DNA of 12,972 nt from Candidatus Nitrosocosmicus sp. (GCA_030452275.1 JAKDMR010000027.1:1-12972); one strand, 5' to 3'; positions 6,115 through 12,519 are shown, counted from the stretch's first letter. The notes: generated by a model from the letters alone, not told the origin. Made by a program: numbers and translations.

Positions 6115-7896
6115 ATGAGTAATTTTGAGTCCGATAGTGTTTCCAGCCTTCATAAAAGGTGGCTTTTTACAAACATAAATCCTTCTTCAGAAAAATTTTC
6201 TTTTCTAATTTCAATACTAAGCTTAATCACAAATGTCGCGCTAATTAATTTTGTCATTACCCCACACTCCCTTGCTGATTTTCTAATTAGCCTTCCAATT
6301 ATTGCATCTGTTTTTTCAGCCACACTTGTTTTCGACTACCTTTCATTGCGCGGTACACCTTTAAACAGATTCTCCAAAGTCTTACACGTATCTGCTTTTG
6401 CAAACCTGCTTTGGACTCTGACCGTAATTGGTGGATATATTTCAGAATTCATTATTAATACCAATACCTTGAACATAAATTTCGTCTTGCAAGGTATGTT
6501 TATGGCCATAGGTCTAAGAATAGGTATTTTCGTCTCAGTATTTGGTGCGTCGTTAAAGCGGACCATTCCGATTTCATTCATTCAACCATTGATCATTTTC
6601 ATTTTATTTTCCTTTTTCTACTTTAACCATTTATTTTATACAAACATCGCAGTATACATCTTCGGGTCTGTGATTCTATTCATGGGGGTATTATGGACGA
6701 TAATAATTGACAGAATTGGTAGACCTAATTTTACTAGTGCTTTTAAGATATTGCAGGCTTTTATTATCGCCTGGACTGAGAACAAGTCTGATGAAATGGA
6801 AAAGATTGCAGAAGCAAAAGCAAGTCCCAAAATGGTTAACACCCTAATCGTAAAATTAAAGCCTGAGAATCAAAAAGAAATTTCTATCGTATTACCAGAA
6901 CTCCATCCGGGCCCATTTAATCCAATAGGGGGGAGCAATTTGCCATATGATATTTTTAAATTTTATTCAAATTGTGCGATGGTCATGCACAGTATCTCCG
7001 ATCACTCTTTAAACATACCTTCTAAAAAAGAGGTTGAAAAATATTTAATGTCATTAGATCAGCACAACCATTTAGAGTCTGGTGACAAATGTTCAATTCC
7101 TCTGACAGTCCGCAACAAGGATTGCAATTGCAGTGGATTTGCCCTGGGGAAAAATGTAATAATCTTGTTTTCAAAATCTCCGTCTGGGATGGAGGACATA
7201 CCTCCTGATGTCAAAACCGAACTTGAAATATATGCCAGACAAATAGGTTTTGAACAAATATTGATTATCGATGCTCATAATTCACTCGGGGAAAAAATCG
7301 AACAAGATAATATTGAAGTATTGATAAAAATAGGTAAGGAATGCTTGATTAAGTTAAGAGAATCAGAACAATTTTCCTTCAAGATAGGATATGCGAATAG
7401 TTATCAAATAGATGAACAGGTCAACAAGGATTTATTGAAACAACCAGACTTAGGACATGGCCAATTTGGACTATTGATTATATCGATCAACAAAATAAAT
7501 TATTCACTATGTTGGATCGATTCTAATAACATGAAAAATGGATTTAGGGAAAAAATTGTGGACTCACTTGAAGCAGAAAATTTAAAGGTTATTGAAATAT
7601 GTACTTCTGACACTCATTCTACATCAGGAAAGAGAAATACCAAAGGTTATTACACATTAGGCGATGTGACTCCAGAATCCAAAATATTGGACGTATTCAA
7701 ATCTTTGACTACAAGAGCAAAAAGTTCTCTTGACAAATCCACCTTTGATGTTTTTAAAATAGAAAGCCAGGTAATGGTCATGGGAAACGACCAATTCGAT
7801 GATTATTCAAACGCCCTAGAGAAATCATTTTTGGTAACTAAGATTTTTCTGGCAATCACTTTTGTTGTATATATCCTAATGTTACTCTTTACCTGA
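6115..7896 (+). CDS. DUF2070 family archaeal membrane protein
   Basis: This 593-residue protein matches the archaeal DUF2070 layout. An N-terminal membrane domain of about six or seven helices (residues 27-200) is followed by a large soluble domain (about 215-570) and one closing C-terminal helix (about 571-592). The soluble domain has clustered potential metal or catalytic residues: PELHPGPF (H264), MHSISDH (H292, H297), DAHNS (D386, H388, N389) and SDTHS (D499, H501). This spacing suggests a metal-dependent hydrolase-like site, but no function is established to my knowledge, and the enzymatic idea is inference. The ATG at 6115 lies 16 bp after the secG stop, so co-transcription with the Sec channel subunit is likely. 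That may hint at a role in membrane or envelope protein handling. It is convergent with tRNA-Val, 25 bp away. Family assignment rests on recalled motifs and architecture. Confidence 0.8.
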   Translation: MSNFESDSVSSLHKRWLFTNINPSSEKFSFLISILSLITNVALINFVITPHSLADFLISLPIIASVFSATLVFDYLSLRGTPLNRFSKVLHVSAFANLLWTLTVIGGYISEFIINTNTLNINFVLQGMFMAIGLRIGIFVSVFGASLKRTIPISFIQPLIIFILFSFFYFNHLFYTNIAVYIFGSVILFMGVLWTIIIDRIGRPNFTSAFKILQAFIIAWTENKSDEMEKIAEAKASPKMVNTLIVKLKPENQKEISIVLPELHPGPFNPIGGSNLPYDIFKFYSNCAMVMHSISDHSLNIPSKKEVEKYLMSLDQHNHLESGDKCSIPLTVRNKDCNCSGFALGKNVIILFSKSPSGMEDIPPDVKTELEIYARQIGFEQILIIDAHNSLGEKIEQDNIEVLIKIGKECLIKLRESEQFSFKIGYANSYQIDEQVNKDLLKQPDLGHGQFGLLIISINKINYSLCWIDSNNMKNGFREKIVDSLEAENLKVIEICTSDTHSTSGKRNTKGYYTLGDVTPESKILDVFKSLTTRAKSSLDKSTFDVFKIESQVMVMGNDQFDDYSNALEKSFLVTKIFLAITFVVYILMLLFT

Positions 7897-7921
7897 TTGT
7901 GTACTAGTGTTTGAAGCGCAA

Positions 7922-7996
7922 TGGATGAGGAGAGATTTGAACCCTCGACCACCTGTGTGTGAGACAGGTATCCTAACCAGACTAGACCACCCATCC
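7922..7996 (-). tRNA. tRNA-Val(CAC)
   Basis: All arms fold. The acceptor stem GGATGGG/CTCATCC has 7 bp with one G-T. The D arm GTCT/GGAT has a GG-containing loop. The anticodon stem CCTGT/ACAGG has the 7-nt loop CTCACAC, giving anticodon CAC (7959-7961 on the plus strand). The T arm GAGGG/CTCTC has loop TTCAAAT, and the discriminator base is A. There is no intron, and CCA is not encoded. The 75-nt gene is on the minus strand with a TATA-like element about 28 bp upstream (about 8019-8028). Confidence 0.95.
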
Positions 7997-8018
7997 AGCA
8001 ATGAATGCTCTTTTAGAG

Positions 8019-8028
8019 ATAAAATATG
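8019..8028 (-). promoter_or_regulatory. TATA-like element of tRNA-Val
   Basis: On the minus strand the sequence reads CATATTTTATC around these positions. It is centred about 28 bp before the first tRNA base, the usual place for an archaeal tRNA promoter with a very short leader. Confidence 0.4.
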
Positions 8029-8045
8029 AAGATTAATTAACTTTT

Positions 8046-8057
8046 GGCTACCTAGCC
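8046..8057. repeat. Short palindrome GGCTA-CC-TAGCC
   Basis: Two 5-bp arms flank a 2-bp centre, between the stop of SAH hydrolase and the tRNA-Val promoter. It could be part of a terminator or a protein site. It is too short to assign. Confidence 0.25.
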
Positions 8058-8099
8058 TTCGTTATAAACAAAGGATAGGGATGGGTTTTCTTTGAATTA

Positions 8100-9356
8100 T
8101 CAAGTCCCCTCGCCATATTCACTGAGATACTTATTTTGTAACTCAGATAATTTATCAATGTTAATTCCCATTGCTTCTAACTTGAGGCCAGCAATAAGTA
8201 GGTCTTGATCTCTATCAATCTCGTAAATTTTATTTTCAAATTTACCCTTATTATTAACGAGGTTAAGCACTGATAAGAACTGGTTAGCAAAACTCATGTC
8301 CATAACTTCGGATGGATGACCTTCTGCAGCTACTAGGTTTACTAATCTACCTTCCCCAATTACATTTATTCGGGCATCATTTTTCAAAATAAATTGTTCA
8401 ACATTTTCATTCACATGTTTTGAACTCTTAGCCAAACCTTTGATTTCTTCAATTGAAATCTCTACGTTAAAGTGCCCTGCGTTTGCAAGTATCGCACCAT
8501 TTTTCATTTTCGCTATATGAGAACCAACTATAACATCCTTGCACCCTGTCGATGTAATAAATAAATCGCCAATCGACGAAGCTTCCTCCATTGGAGCAAC
8601 TACGAACCCATCCATTTTTGCTTTGAGGGCATTAATGGGATCAATTTCAGTTACAATCACCGAAGCGCCTAATCCTCTGGCTCTACTTGCTATACCCTTT
8701 CCTACATGTCCGTATCCGGCGACGACTACGGATTTACCAGCAATTAATACATTAGTAGCCCGAATAATACCATCTAAAGCAGATTGGCCCGTACCATAGA
8801 CGTTATCAAAGTCATGCTTGGTCTCAGCATCATTAACAGCCACAATAGGATAACTAAGTTTTGATGTTTTTTCGAGAGCCTTTAATCTTAATACTCCTGT
8901 AGTAGTTTCCTCTGTCCCCCCAATGATATTCTTTCCGAATTTTTCAAATGCTTTATGAAATTCGATTGTGAGGTCAGCTCCGTCATCAATTGTAATATCA
9001 GGATTAAACTTCAGGACTGAGTATATGTCTTCATAATATTCACTATTTGATACTCCCCTGCTGGCGAATACTGACAATTCTTCATCTCTTACGAGTGAAG
9101 CCGCAATATCGTCATTAGTGCTTAATGGATTACACCCTGACCAAGCAATTTTGGCTCCAGCTGCTGCAAGTGTTTTAGTTAAAACGGCTGTTTCCTTGGT
9201 TACGTGCAAACAACCACCAACCACAAGATCCTTTAGCGGTTTTGATTCTTTATATTTATTCTTTAAAGACAGTAATACGGGCATATTTGCTTCGGCCCAC
9301 TCAATTTTTTTTTTTCCTTTATCTGCCAAGGAAATATCCTTAATTCTATATTCCAT
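8100..9356 (-). CDS. ahcY: S-adenosyl-L-homocysteine hydrolase (adenosylhomocysteinase)
   Basis: The enzyme splits S-adenosylhomocysteine into adenosine and homocysteine with a bound NAD+, removing the product inhibitor of methyltransferases. The 418-residue protein has the substrate-domain motifs CLHVTKETAVL (49-59), AWSGCNPLSTND (71-82), DDGADL (124-129) and GGTEETTTG (146-154). The catalytic stretch NDAETKHDFDNVYG contains K180, D184 and N185. The NAD-binding loop is GYGHVGKG (214-221). NAGHFNVEI and HPSEVMDMSFANQ follow further on. The C-terminus ends at LSEYGEGT and lacks the K-x-x-x-Y-R-Y tail of most eukaryotic and bacterial enzymes, which is normal for archaeal forms. The ATG at 9354-9356 has a TATA box 26 bp upstream, so the mRNA is probably leaderless. 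It is divergent from the AAG glycosylase gene with overlapping promoters. Confidence 0.97.
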   Translation of the reverse strand: MEYRIKDISLADKGKKKIEWAEANMPVLLSLKNKYKESKPLKDLVVGGCLHVTKETAVLTKTLAAAGAKIAWSGCNPLSTNDDIAASLVRDEELSVFASRGVSNSEYYEDIYSVLKFNPDITIDDGADLTIEFHKAFEKFGKNIIGGTEETTTGVLRLKALEKTSKLSYPIVAVNDAETKHDFDNVYGTGQSALDGIIRATNVLIAGKSVVVAGYGHVGKGIASRARGLGASVIVTEIDPINALKAKMDGFVVAPMEEASSIGDLFITSTGCKDVIVGSHIAKMKNGAILANAGHFNVEISIEEIKGLAKSSKHVNENVEQFILKNDARINVIGEGRLVNLVAAEGHPSEVMDMSFANQFLSVLNLVNNKGKFENKIYEIDRDQDLLIAGLKLEAMGINIDKLSELQNKYLSEYGEGT

Positions 9357-9364
9357 AGGTAAAA

Positions 9365-9371
9365 AAATATA
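9365..9371 (+). promoter_or_regulatory. TATA-like element of the AAG glycosylase gene
   Basis: AAATATA is centred about 32 bp before the TTG at 9400, predicting a transcript start near 9394. It sits inside the transcript-start side of the opposing SAH hydrolase promoter. Confidence 0.35.
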
Positions 9372-9377
9372 GAGTCC

Positions 9378-9385
9378 TTATATTA
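9378..9385 (-). promoter_or_regulatory. TATA box of the SAH hydrolase gene
   Basis: On the minus strand this reads TAATATAA. It is centred 26 bp before the ATG at 9356, exactly where a leaderless archaeal transcript needs it. Confidence 0.55.
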
Positions 9386-9399
9386 CTTTAACACAATAG

Positions 9400-10044
9400 T
9401 TGAGGCTCAAAAAATCATTTTTTGAGAATGAAACACCCAAGGTAGCGAGGTCCCTGATTGGAAAGGTACTAGTCAAGTATACAAATTTTATGGGCAACTA
9501 CTTCAAGACTAGCGGAATAATTACAGAAACGGAAGCATATGGATATGCTGATGACCCCGCGAGCCATGCATTTAAAAGATTGACTCTTAGAAATGCATCA
9601 ATGTTTGGAGAAGTTGGTCGACTCTATATTTACTTTATTTACGGGAATCATCATTGTCTCAATATCGTAGCGAGGAATTCTAATCAATTGGCAGGAGCTG
9701 TCCTTATTCGGTCAATAGAGCCTATTGAAGGAATTAGCCTAATGAAGTTGTTTAGGAAAACAGAAAATATATACAGCTTGACCACGGGACCTGGAAGATT
9801 AACACAGGCATTTAGGATTACCATCAAACACAACTATCTTGATGTAACCGATCACACAATAAATAATTACCTTTATCTTGAGGAAAATGAGAGTGAATCC
9901 AGATTTCACAAATTCAAGGTGACTCAAACTGTCAGAATTGGCATCTCAACTGGAATTGAAAAAGAATGGAGATTTATTATGCTAAGGCGAGATCTTCATT
10001 GTTTGCAATATCAACCAAGCAAGTTTTTGTCTAAAAAAAGCTAA
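9400..10044 (+). CDS. 3-methyladenine DNA glycosylase, AAG/MPG type
   Basis: This base-excision-repair enzyme removes alkylated and deaminated purines such as 3-methyladenine and hypoxanthine from DNA. The 214-residue protein aligns with human AAG through the active site. TETEAY contains E45 (the water-activating Glu, human E125) and Y47. ASHA contains H56, eleven residues after the Glu as in human H136. YIYFIYGNHHCLN contains Y78, the intercalating-tyrosine region, and N88. LIRSIEPIEG contains R104. TTGPGRLTQAF is another family block. The start is a TTG with no in-frame ATG before the conserved core, and the family length (about 190-215) supports it. The promoter overlaps that of the divergent SAH hydrolase gene. 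This family is common in bacteria and eukaryotes and patchy in archaea, so acquisition by transfer is possible. Confidence 0.94.
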   Translation: MRLKKSFFENETPKVARSLIGKVLVKYTNFMGNYFKTSGIITETEAYGYADDPASHAFKRLTLRNASMFGEVGRLYIYFIYGNHHCLNIVARNSNQLAGAVLIRSIEPIEGISLMKLFRKTENIYSLTTGPGRLTQAFRITIKHNYLDVTDHTINNYLYLEENESESRFHKFKVTQTVRIGISTGIEKEWRFIMLRRDLHCLQYQPSKFLSKKS

Positions 10045-10084
10045 ATTATAATTACCAAACGGATTAAATCCATAGACTACATTC

Positions 10085-10093
10085 AATATATAG
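10085..10093 (+). promoter_or_regulatory. TATA box of the PH-like gene
   Basis: AATATATAG is centred about 25 bp before the ATG at 10114, fitting a leaderless mRNA independent of the glycosylase gene upstream. Confidence 0.5.
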
Positions 10094-10113
10094 ATACTTG
10101 GAAATTATTCTAA

Positions 10114-10443
10114 ATGCCTCTTAAAGATTTCTTAGTACCTGAAGAACAGGTGAAATTTGTTTGTCGAAGGGACATTGAATATGCCAATAAAAAATATGAC
10201 TTGTTCATTACAAATAAGAGGATTCTATTATACAGGGAAAGCGGACTCATATCCAAATCAGAGGATGTTATTTGCGAAAAAATTGAGAGATTGCAGGGAT
10301 TAGAATACAAAGAAAAAGGTGGATTAGTTGATCTGGCTAAGATATCCATTAATGGTGGCATTAAGATAGACATCAAAGGGCCTTCGAAAGAAGTAAAAAA
10401 TATGTTCAAGATTCTTGAATGTCTAATCAATTCAAATAACTAA
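10114..10443 (+). CDS. Small PH-like domain protein (bacterial-type PH / YokE-like), hypothetical
   Basis: This 109-residue soluble protein has no signal peptide or membrane segment. It opens with a charged lead (PLKDFLVPEEQVKF) and continues into alternating beta strands. These include YDLFITNKRILLYRE (about 28-42), a pattern typical of bacterial PH or GRAM-like domains in which a strand ending T-N-x-R-I/L-L-L-Y is diagnostic. A C-terminal helix (about 90-105) closes the fold. Such domains usually bind lipids, peptides or partner proteins. No ligand is known for this one. The ATG at 10114 has a TATA box 25 bp upstream. It converges with the repeat protein gene, with 12 bp between stops. The fold is inferred from the strand pattern only, so a different small beta-rich fold remains possible. 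Confidence 0.65.
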   Translation: MPLKDFLVPEEQVKFVCRRDIEYANKKYDLFITNKRILLYRESGLISKSEDVICEKIERLQGLEYKEKGGLVDLAKISINGGIKIDIKGPSKEVKNMFKILECLINSNN

Positions 10444-10455
10444 ATTCAAGATGAA

Positions 10456-11220
10456 TTAAGACAGGACCGCACTTACCATAGTCCTCAATTCATCTAATTT
10501 ATCGTTGGTGTCATCGTTGGTGTCATCGTTGGTGTCATCGTTGGTGTTGTCCTCTATTACATCTGAATTTACGCTCAGCAGTTTGCCTAGATTAGCTTGA
10601 ATTAGGTCAGAAAGGTTTCGATCTTTGATTTTTTCCTCGGAAAGTTCATGACTCGACTGTTCTGTTTCAGCATCTTCATCTAATAGGGTGGGTGTAGTAC
10701 TTACTTTCTTTAACGGATTTGCAAGAGAAGTGGAAGTAGATTCAGTTTTCTCTGTTTCAGCATCTTCATCTAATAGGGTGGGTGTAGTACTTACTTTCTT
10801 TAACGGACTTGCAAGAGAAGTGGAAGTAGATTCTGAACTGACACTAGTATCATTCTTGCAACAAATGCTTTTAGATGGTGTGATAATTTTTTTCTCATCT
10901 GCGTTTATTTTCGTTAACGGACTTGCAAGAGAAGTGGAAGTAGATTCTGAACTGACACTAGTATCATTCTTGCAACAAATGCTTTTAGATGGTGTGATAA
11001 TTTTTTTCTCATCTGCGTTTATTTTCGTTAACGGACTTGCAAGAGAAGTGGAAGTAGATTCTGAACTGACACTAGTATCATTCTTGCAACAAATGCTTTT
11101 AGATGGTGTGATAATGTGTGGCCTATCAATTGCCCCAAAAGAAACTGAGCTATATAATCCAGCCAAGAAAAGTGTTGGAATAATTAGAAAAAGAACGATA
11201 TAACTTTTAAGATAATGCAT
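10456..11220 (-). CDS. Secreted Ser/Thr-rich protein with composite perfect repeats (unknown function)
   Basis: This 254-residue protein matches no family I recognise. It begins with a likely signal peptide or membrane anchor: basic start HYLKS, then a hydrophobic run of about 20 residues to VSFGA. The rest is low-complexity and extracellular in style. A shared module ESTSTSLA(S/N)PL occurs four times. It alternates with tail A, which carries KSICCKNDTS and occurs three times at a 38-residue period, and with tail B, which carries TTPTLLDEDAE and occurs twice at a 30-residue period. Each tail-A copy holds a Cys-Cys pair. Near the C-terminus NDDT is repeated four times before a short helical end. 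High Ser/Thr content suggests O-glycosylation, and the acidic stretches suggest calcium binding or a surface role; both are inferred. ATG 11218-11220 is preferred over TTG 11235 because a TATA-like element lies 26 bp upstream. No anchor domain or sortase-like motif is seen. Confidence 0.75.
   Translation of the reverse strand: MHYLKSYIVLFLIIPTLFLAGLYSSVSFGAIDRPHIITPSKSICCKNDTSVSSESTSTSLASPLTKINADEKKIITPSKSICCKNDTSVSSESTSTSLASPLTKINADEKKIITPSKSICCKNDTSVSSESTSTSLASPLKKVSTTPTLLDEDAETEKTESTSTSLANPLKKVSTTPTLLDEDAETEQSSHELSEEKIKDRNLSDLIQANLGKLLSVNSDVIEDNTNDDTNDDTNDDTNDKLDELRTMVSAVLS
10502..10549. repeat. Four tandem 12-bp units within the repeat protein gene
   Basis: TCGTTGGTGTCA starts at 10502, 10514, 10526 and 10538, and the last copy differs in its final two bases. 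It encodes NDDT units on the minus strand. Perfect short units of this kind gain or lose copies by replication slippage without breaking the frame. Confidence 0.9.
10661..10833. repeat. 90-bp tandem repeat, about 1.9 copies
   Basis: The segment from 10661 recurs from 10751 with a 90-bp period through 10833. One difference is visible in the shared part (T at 10718, C at 10808, changing Asn to Ser), together with the usual end effects. It encodes tail B plus the shared module of the secreted protein. Confidence 0.9.
10801..11115. repeat. 114-bp tandem repeat, about 2.8 copies, no base differences
   Basis: Copies begin at 10801, 10915 and 11029. The first two are identical over all 114 bp, and the third is identical for its first 87 bp and then diverges. 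Since third codon positions also match, the copies arose recently or are kept alike by gene conversion. The first 33 bp of each unit are shared with the 90-bp repeat. Confidence 0.95.
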
Positions 11221-11223
11221 TAT
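11212..11223. repeat. 12-bp perfect palindrome at the start codon of the repeat protein
   Basis: ATAATGCATTAT is its own reverse complement and includes the chosen ATG (11218-11220, minus strand). It might be a repressor site near the transcript start. AT-rich palindromes of this size also occur by chance. Confidence 0.3.
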
Positions 11224-11240
11224 TATGAAAAACAATCTAT

Positions 11241-11248
11241 AAGATATA
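11241..11248 (-). promoter_or_regulatory. TATA-like element of the repeat protein gene
   Basis: On the minus strand this reads TATATCTT. It is centred about 26 bp before the ATG at 11220, predicting a leaderless transcript and arguing against the TTG at 11235. Confidence 0.4.
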
Positions 11249-11265
11249 GGAGTTTATAATAATTG

Positions 11266-11288
11266 CATAACAAAATGATTTGGTTATG
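11266..11288. promoter_or_regulatory. Hairpin-forming inverted repeat upstream of the repeat protein gene
   Basis: CATAACAAA (11266-11274) pairs with TTTGGTTATG (11279-11288) over 9 bp with one bulged G and an ATGA loop. It lies just upstream of the likely TATA box, where an activator or the BRE would sit. A dyad operator is a reasonable guess. Confidence 0.3.
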
Positions 11289-11984
11289 TTATAAAATAAA
11301 ATTATAGAGTGATTTTGTAACAGTAAAAGAAGAACAATATCAGTAATCCCAAATCGCAAATCAGATTAAAAAGTCATATACAATGAACAAATTTTCACTT
11401 AAAAGTCATCCAAACAAAAAAAGCAATTGGGATTAGTCGATAGGAACGGTAAGAATACAACACCAAAACCACCCAAATAAAGGTCCAAGATTACTAGTTG
11501 AATCCTTCAGGCTAGCTGTCAGATGAATTACCCTAGGATTTCCCGATGGTTTATCATTTGTTTTAATTTAAGGAAAAATAGTAGTCATAACGTATCCTAT
11601 CGTATACCTGATATTTCTAATAGGAAGGATAATAACGAGTAGATTATCATGGAGAAAATTGAAAATACTTCTTAAAAGTAAGATCTTACCTTGGGACTGA
11701 TTGCTGATGCAATGACAATTCTCCGGGTTGGATTCAGATACTAATCCTTCTTTTTTTTCTGAGACTTTGAGGAAATTTTGTAGTTGAGACATTTGGGTAA
11801 AATTGCTTTTTTTCAGTTTCCGCGTCATTTCCTTTGATTTTGATATTTAACACTGAATAGTTACAAAGCGTCGACCAAAAATAGTAATTATTATGATTGA
11901 AAAGATTCTGAAAAACAGTACAAAAGGTGTTTTATCGTCTGATCCAATAAAAAATATAAAAAGATAAGTTACGAAAAGGTTTTT
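11289..11984. other. Roughly 700 bp without a convincing gene
   Basis: This stretch lies between the repeat protein and the SSB gene. The longest open frame is 86 codons on the minus strand (11568-11828). It has a TATA-like stretch about 24 bp upstream, but its composition is Lys/Ser/Asn-rich, ends in a weak hydrophobic run, and resembles nothing I know. I treat it as doubtful. No tRNA, clear C/D or H/ACA pattern, or repeat was seen. The stretch could be decayed coding DNA or hold an untranslated RNA. Confidence 0.4.
11945..11964 (-). terminator. T-rich terminator after the SSB gene
   Basis: On the minus strand, about 20-40 nt past the SSB stop, the sequence has two T-runs separated by ATA. 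Archaeal RNA polymerase terminates at such oligo-T tracts without needing a hairpin. Confidence 0.35.
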
Positions 11985-12284
11985 TTACTCATCCAAAACT
12001 GCAATTTTTCCATATCTTCCAATGTTTAGACTATTCTCTCCTCTAAAAGCTTGAGTATACCCATTCTCTATTGATATTTTGTCACCTTCTTTGACAATCT
12101 TTATTTGATCATCCCATAATGATAGCTTTATGCTGCCGGTATCATCGGATATCATAGCATCAGCTACAAGCGCCGATCCGCCTGCACGCAAATTTACTGT
12201 CCTAGGTTCACTTATTTTTTCGATCTTACCTTCAATCGTAACATGTCTCATATCATTCGTTAGTTCATTTATCTTCATTGTCAT
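11985..12284 (-). CDS. ssb: Single-stranded DNA-binding protein, crenarchaeal SSB-like OB fold
   Basis: It protects and organises single-stranded DNA in replication and repair. The 99-residue protein is one OB fold closely resembling the N-terminal domain of Sulfolobus SSB. The blocks ISDDTGSIKLSLWDD (about 45-59), VKEGDKISIENGYTQAF (about 64-80) and the following RGENSLNIG align in order. W57 and F80 match the DNA-stacking aromatics, and Y76 stands where Sulfolobus has a second Trp. The protein stops right after the fold, with no Gly/Arg-rich or acidic C-terminal tail. In Sulfolobus that tail recruits partners, so this protein must do so differently or work with another SSB or RPA. ATG 12282-12284 is used, but a second ATG two codons later is equally possible. 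A TATA-like element lies about 30 bp upstream (12308-12317). Confidence 0.88.
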   Translation of the reverse strand: MTMKINELTNDMRHVTIEGKIEKISEPRTVNLRAGGSALVADAMISDDTGSIKLSLWDDQIKIVKEGDKISIENGYTQAFRGENSLNIGRYGKIAVLDE

Positions 12285-12307
12285 CGTTTCATTATGTTTA
12301 GTTCTAA

Positions 12308-12317
12308 TTAATATAAA
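12308..12317 (-). promoter_or_regulatory. TATA box of the SSB gene
   Basis: On the minus strand this reads TTTTATATTA, centred about 30 bp before the first ATG. It predicts a leader of only a few nucleotides. Confidence 0.5.
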
Positions 12318-12387
12318 ATTTTATCATTCATATTTTCCCCTATCTTACCAGCATTAGGGAATTTGGTAAACTTCAAAGATCAAAAGA

Positions 12388-12394
12388 TTATATA
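12388..12394 (+). promoter_or_regulatory. TATA box of tRNA-Leu
   Basis: TTATATA is centred 31 bp before the first tRNA base, predicting transcription from about 5 nt upstream of the mature 5' end. Confidence 0.5.
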
Positions 12395-12421
12395 CAGAGT
12401 TTTATTCATTAGTTTTACAAA

Positions 12422-12519
12422 GGAGGAGTCGCGTAGCCTGGTCAAACGCGCAGGACTCAAGATTAAACTAAGAAATCCCGTCCTTTAGGGGTTCGTGGGT
12501 TCGAATCCCACCTCCTCCA
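12422..12519 (+). tRNA. tRNA-Leu(CAA) with a short intron in the anticodon loop
   Basis: The acceptor stem GGAGGAG/CTCCTCC is perfect. The D stem is GCGT/ACGC, and the T arm GTGGG/CCCAC has loop TTCGAAT. The discriminator is A, which with a long variable arm means Leu and not Ser. The anticodon CAA is at 12458-12460. The gene is 98 nt, too long without an intron. Removing 13 nt after position 37 (about 12462-12474) gives an 85-nt tRNA with stem CAGGA/TCCCG and variable arm TCCTTTAGGGGTTC. That stem keeps one A-C mismatch. The intron could also be shifted by one base, because A flanks both ends. CCA is not encoded. Confidence 0.85.

Noticed and set aside
8539..9372. Plus-strand open frames opposite SAH hydrolase
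   Set aside because: Shadows of a well-conserved enzyme on the other strand, with no domain signal.
10801..11115. CRISPR-like array
   Set aside because: The repeats are directly tandem, with no unique spacers, and they encode protein.
10688..11203. 171-codon open frame on the plus strand across the repeats
   Set aside because: It stays open only because the repeat units are multiples of three. The minus-strand frame has a signal peptide, a promoter and sensible composition.
11568..11828. 86-codon minus-strand open frame in the empty stretch
   Set aside because: No recognisable fold or family and biased composition. A TATA-like element upstream is not enough in DNA this AT-rich.
12462..12479. 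18-nt intron reading of tRNA-Leu using the AGGAC/GTCCT stem
   Set aside because: It would leave a mature tRNA of about 80 nt with a misplaced anticodon loop. The 13-nt intron gives a normal 85-nt Leu tRNA.
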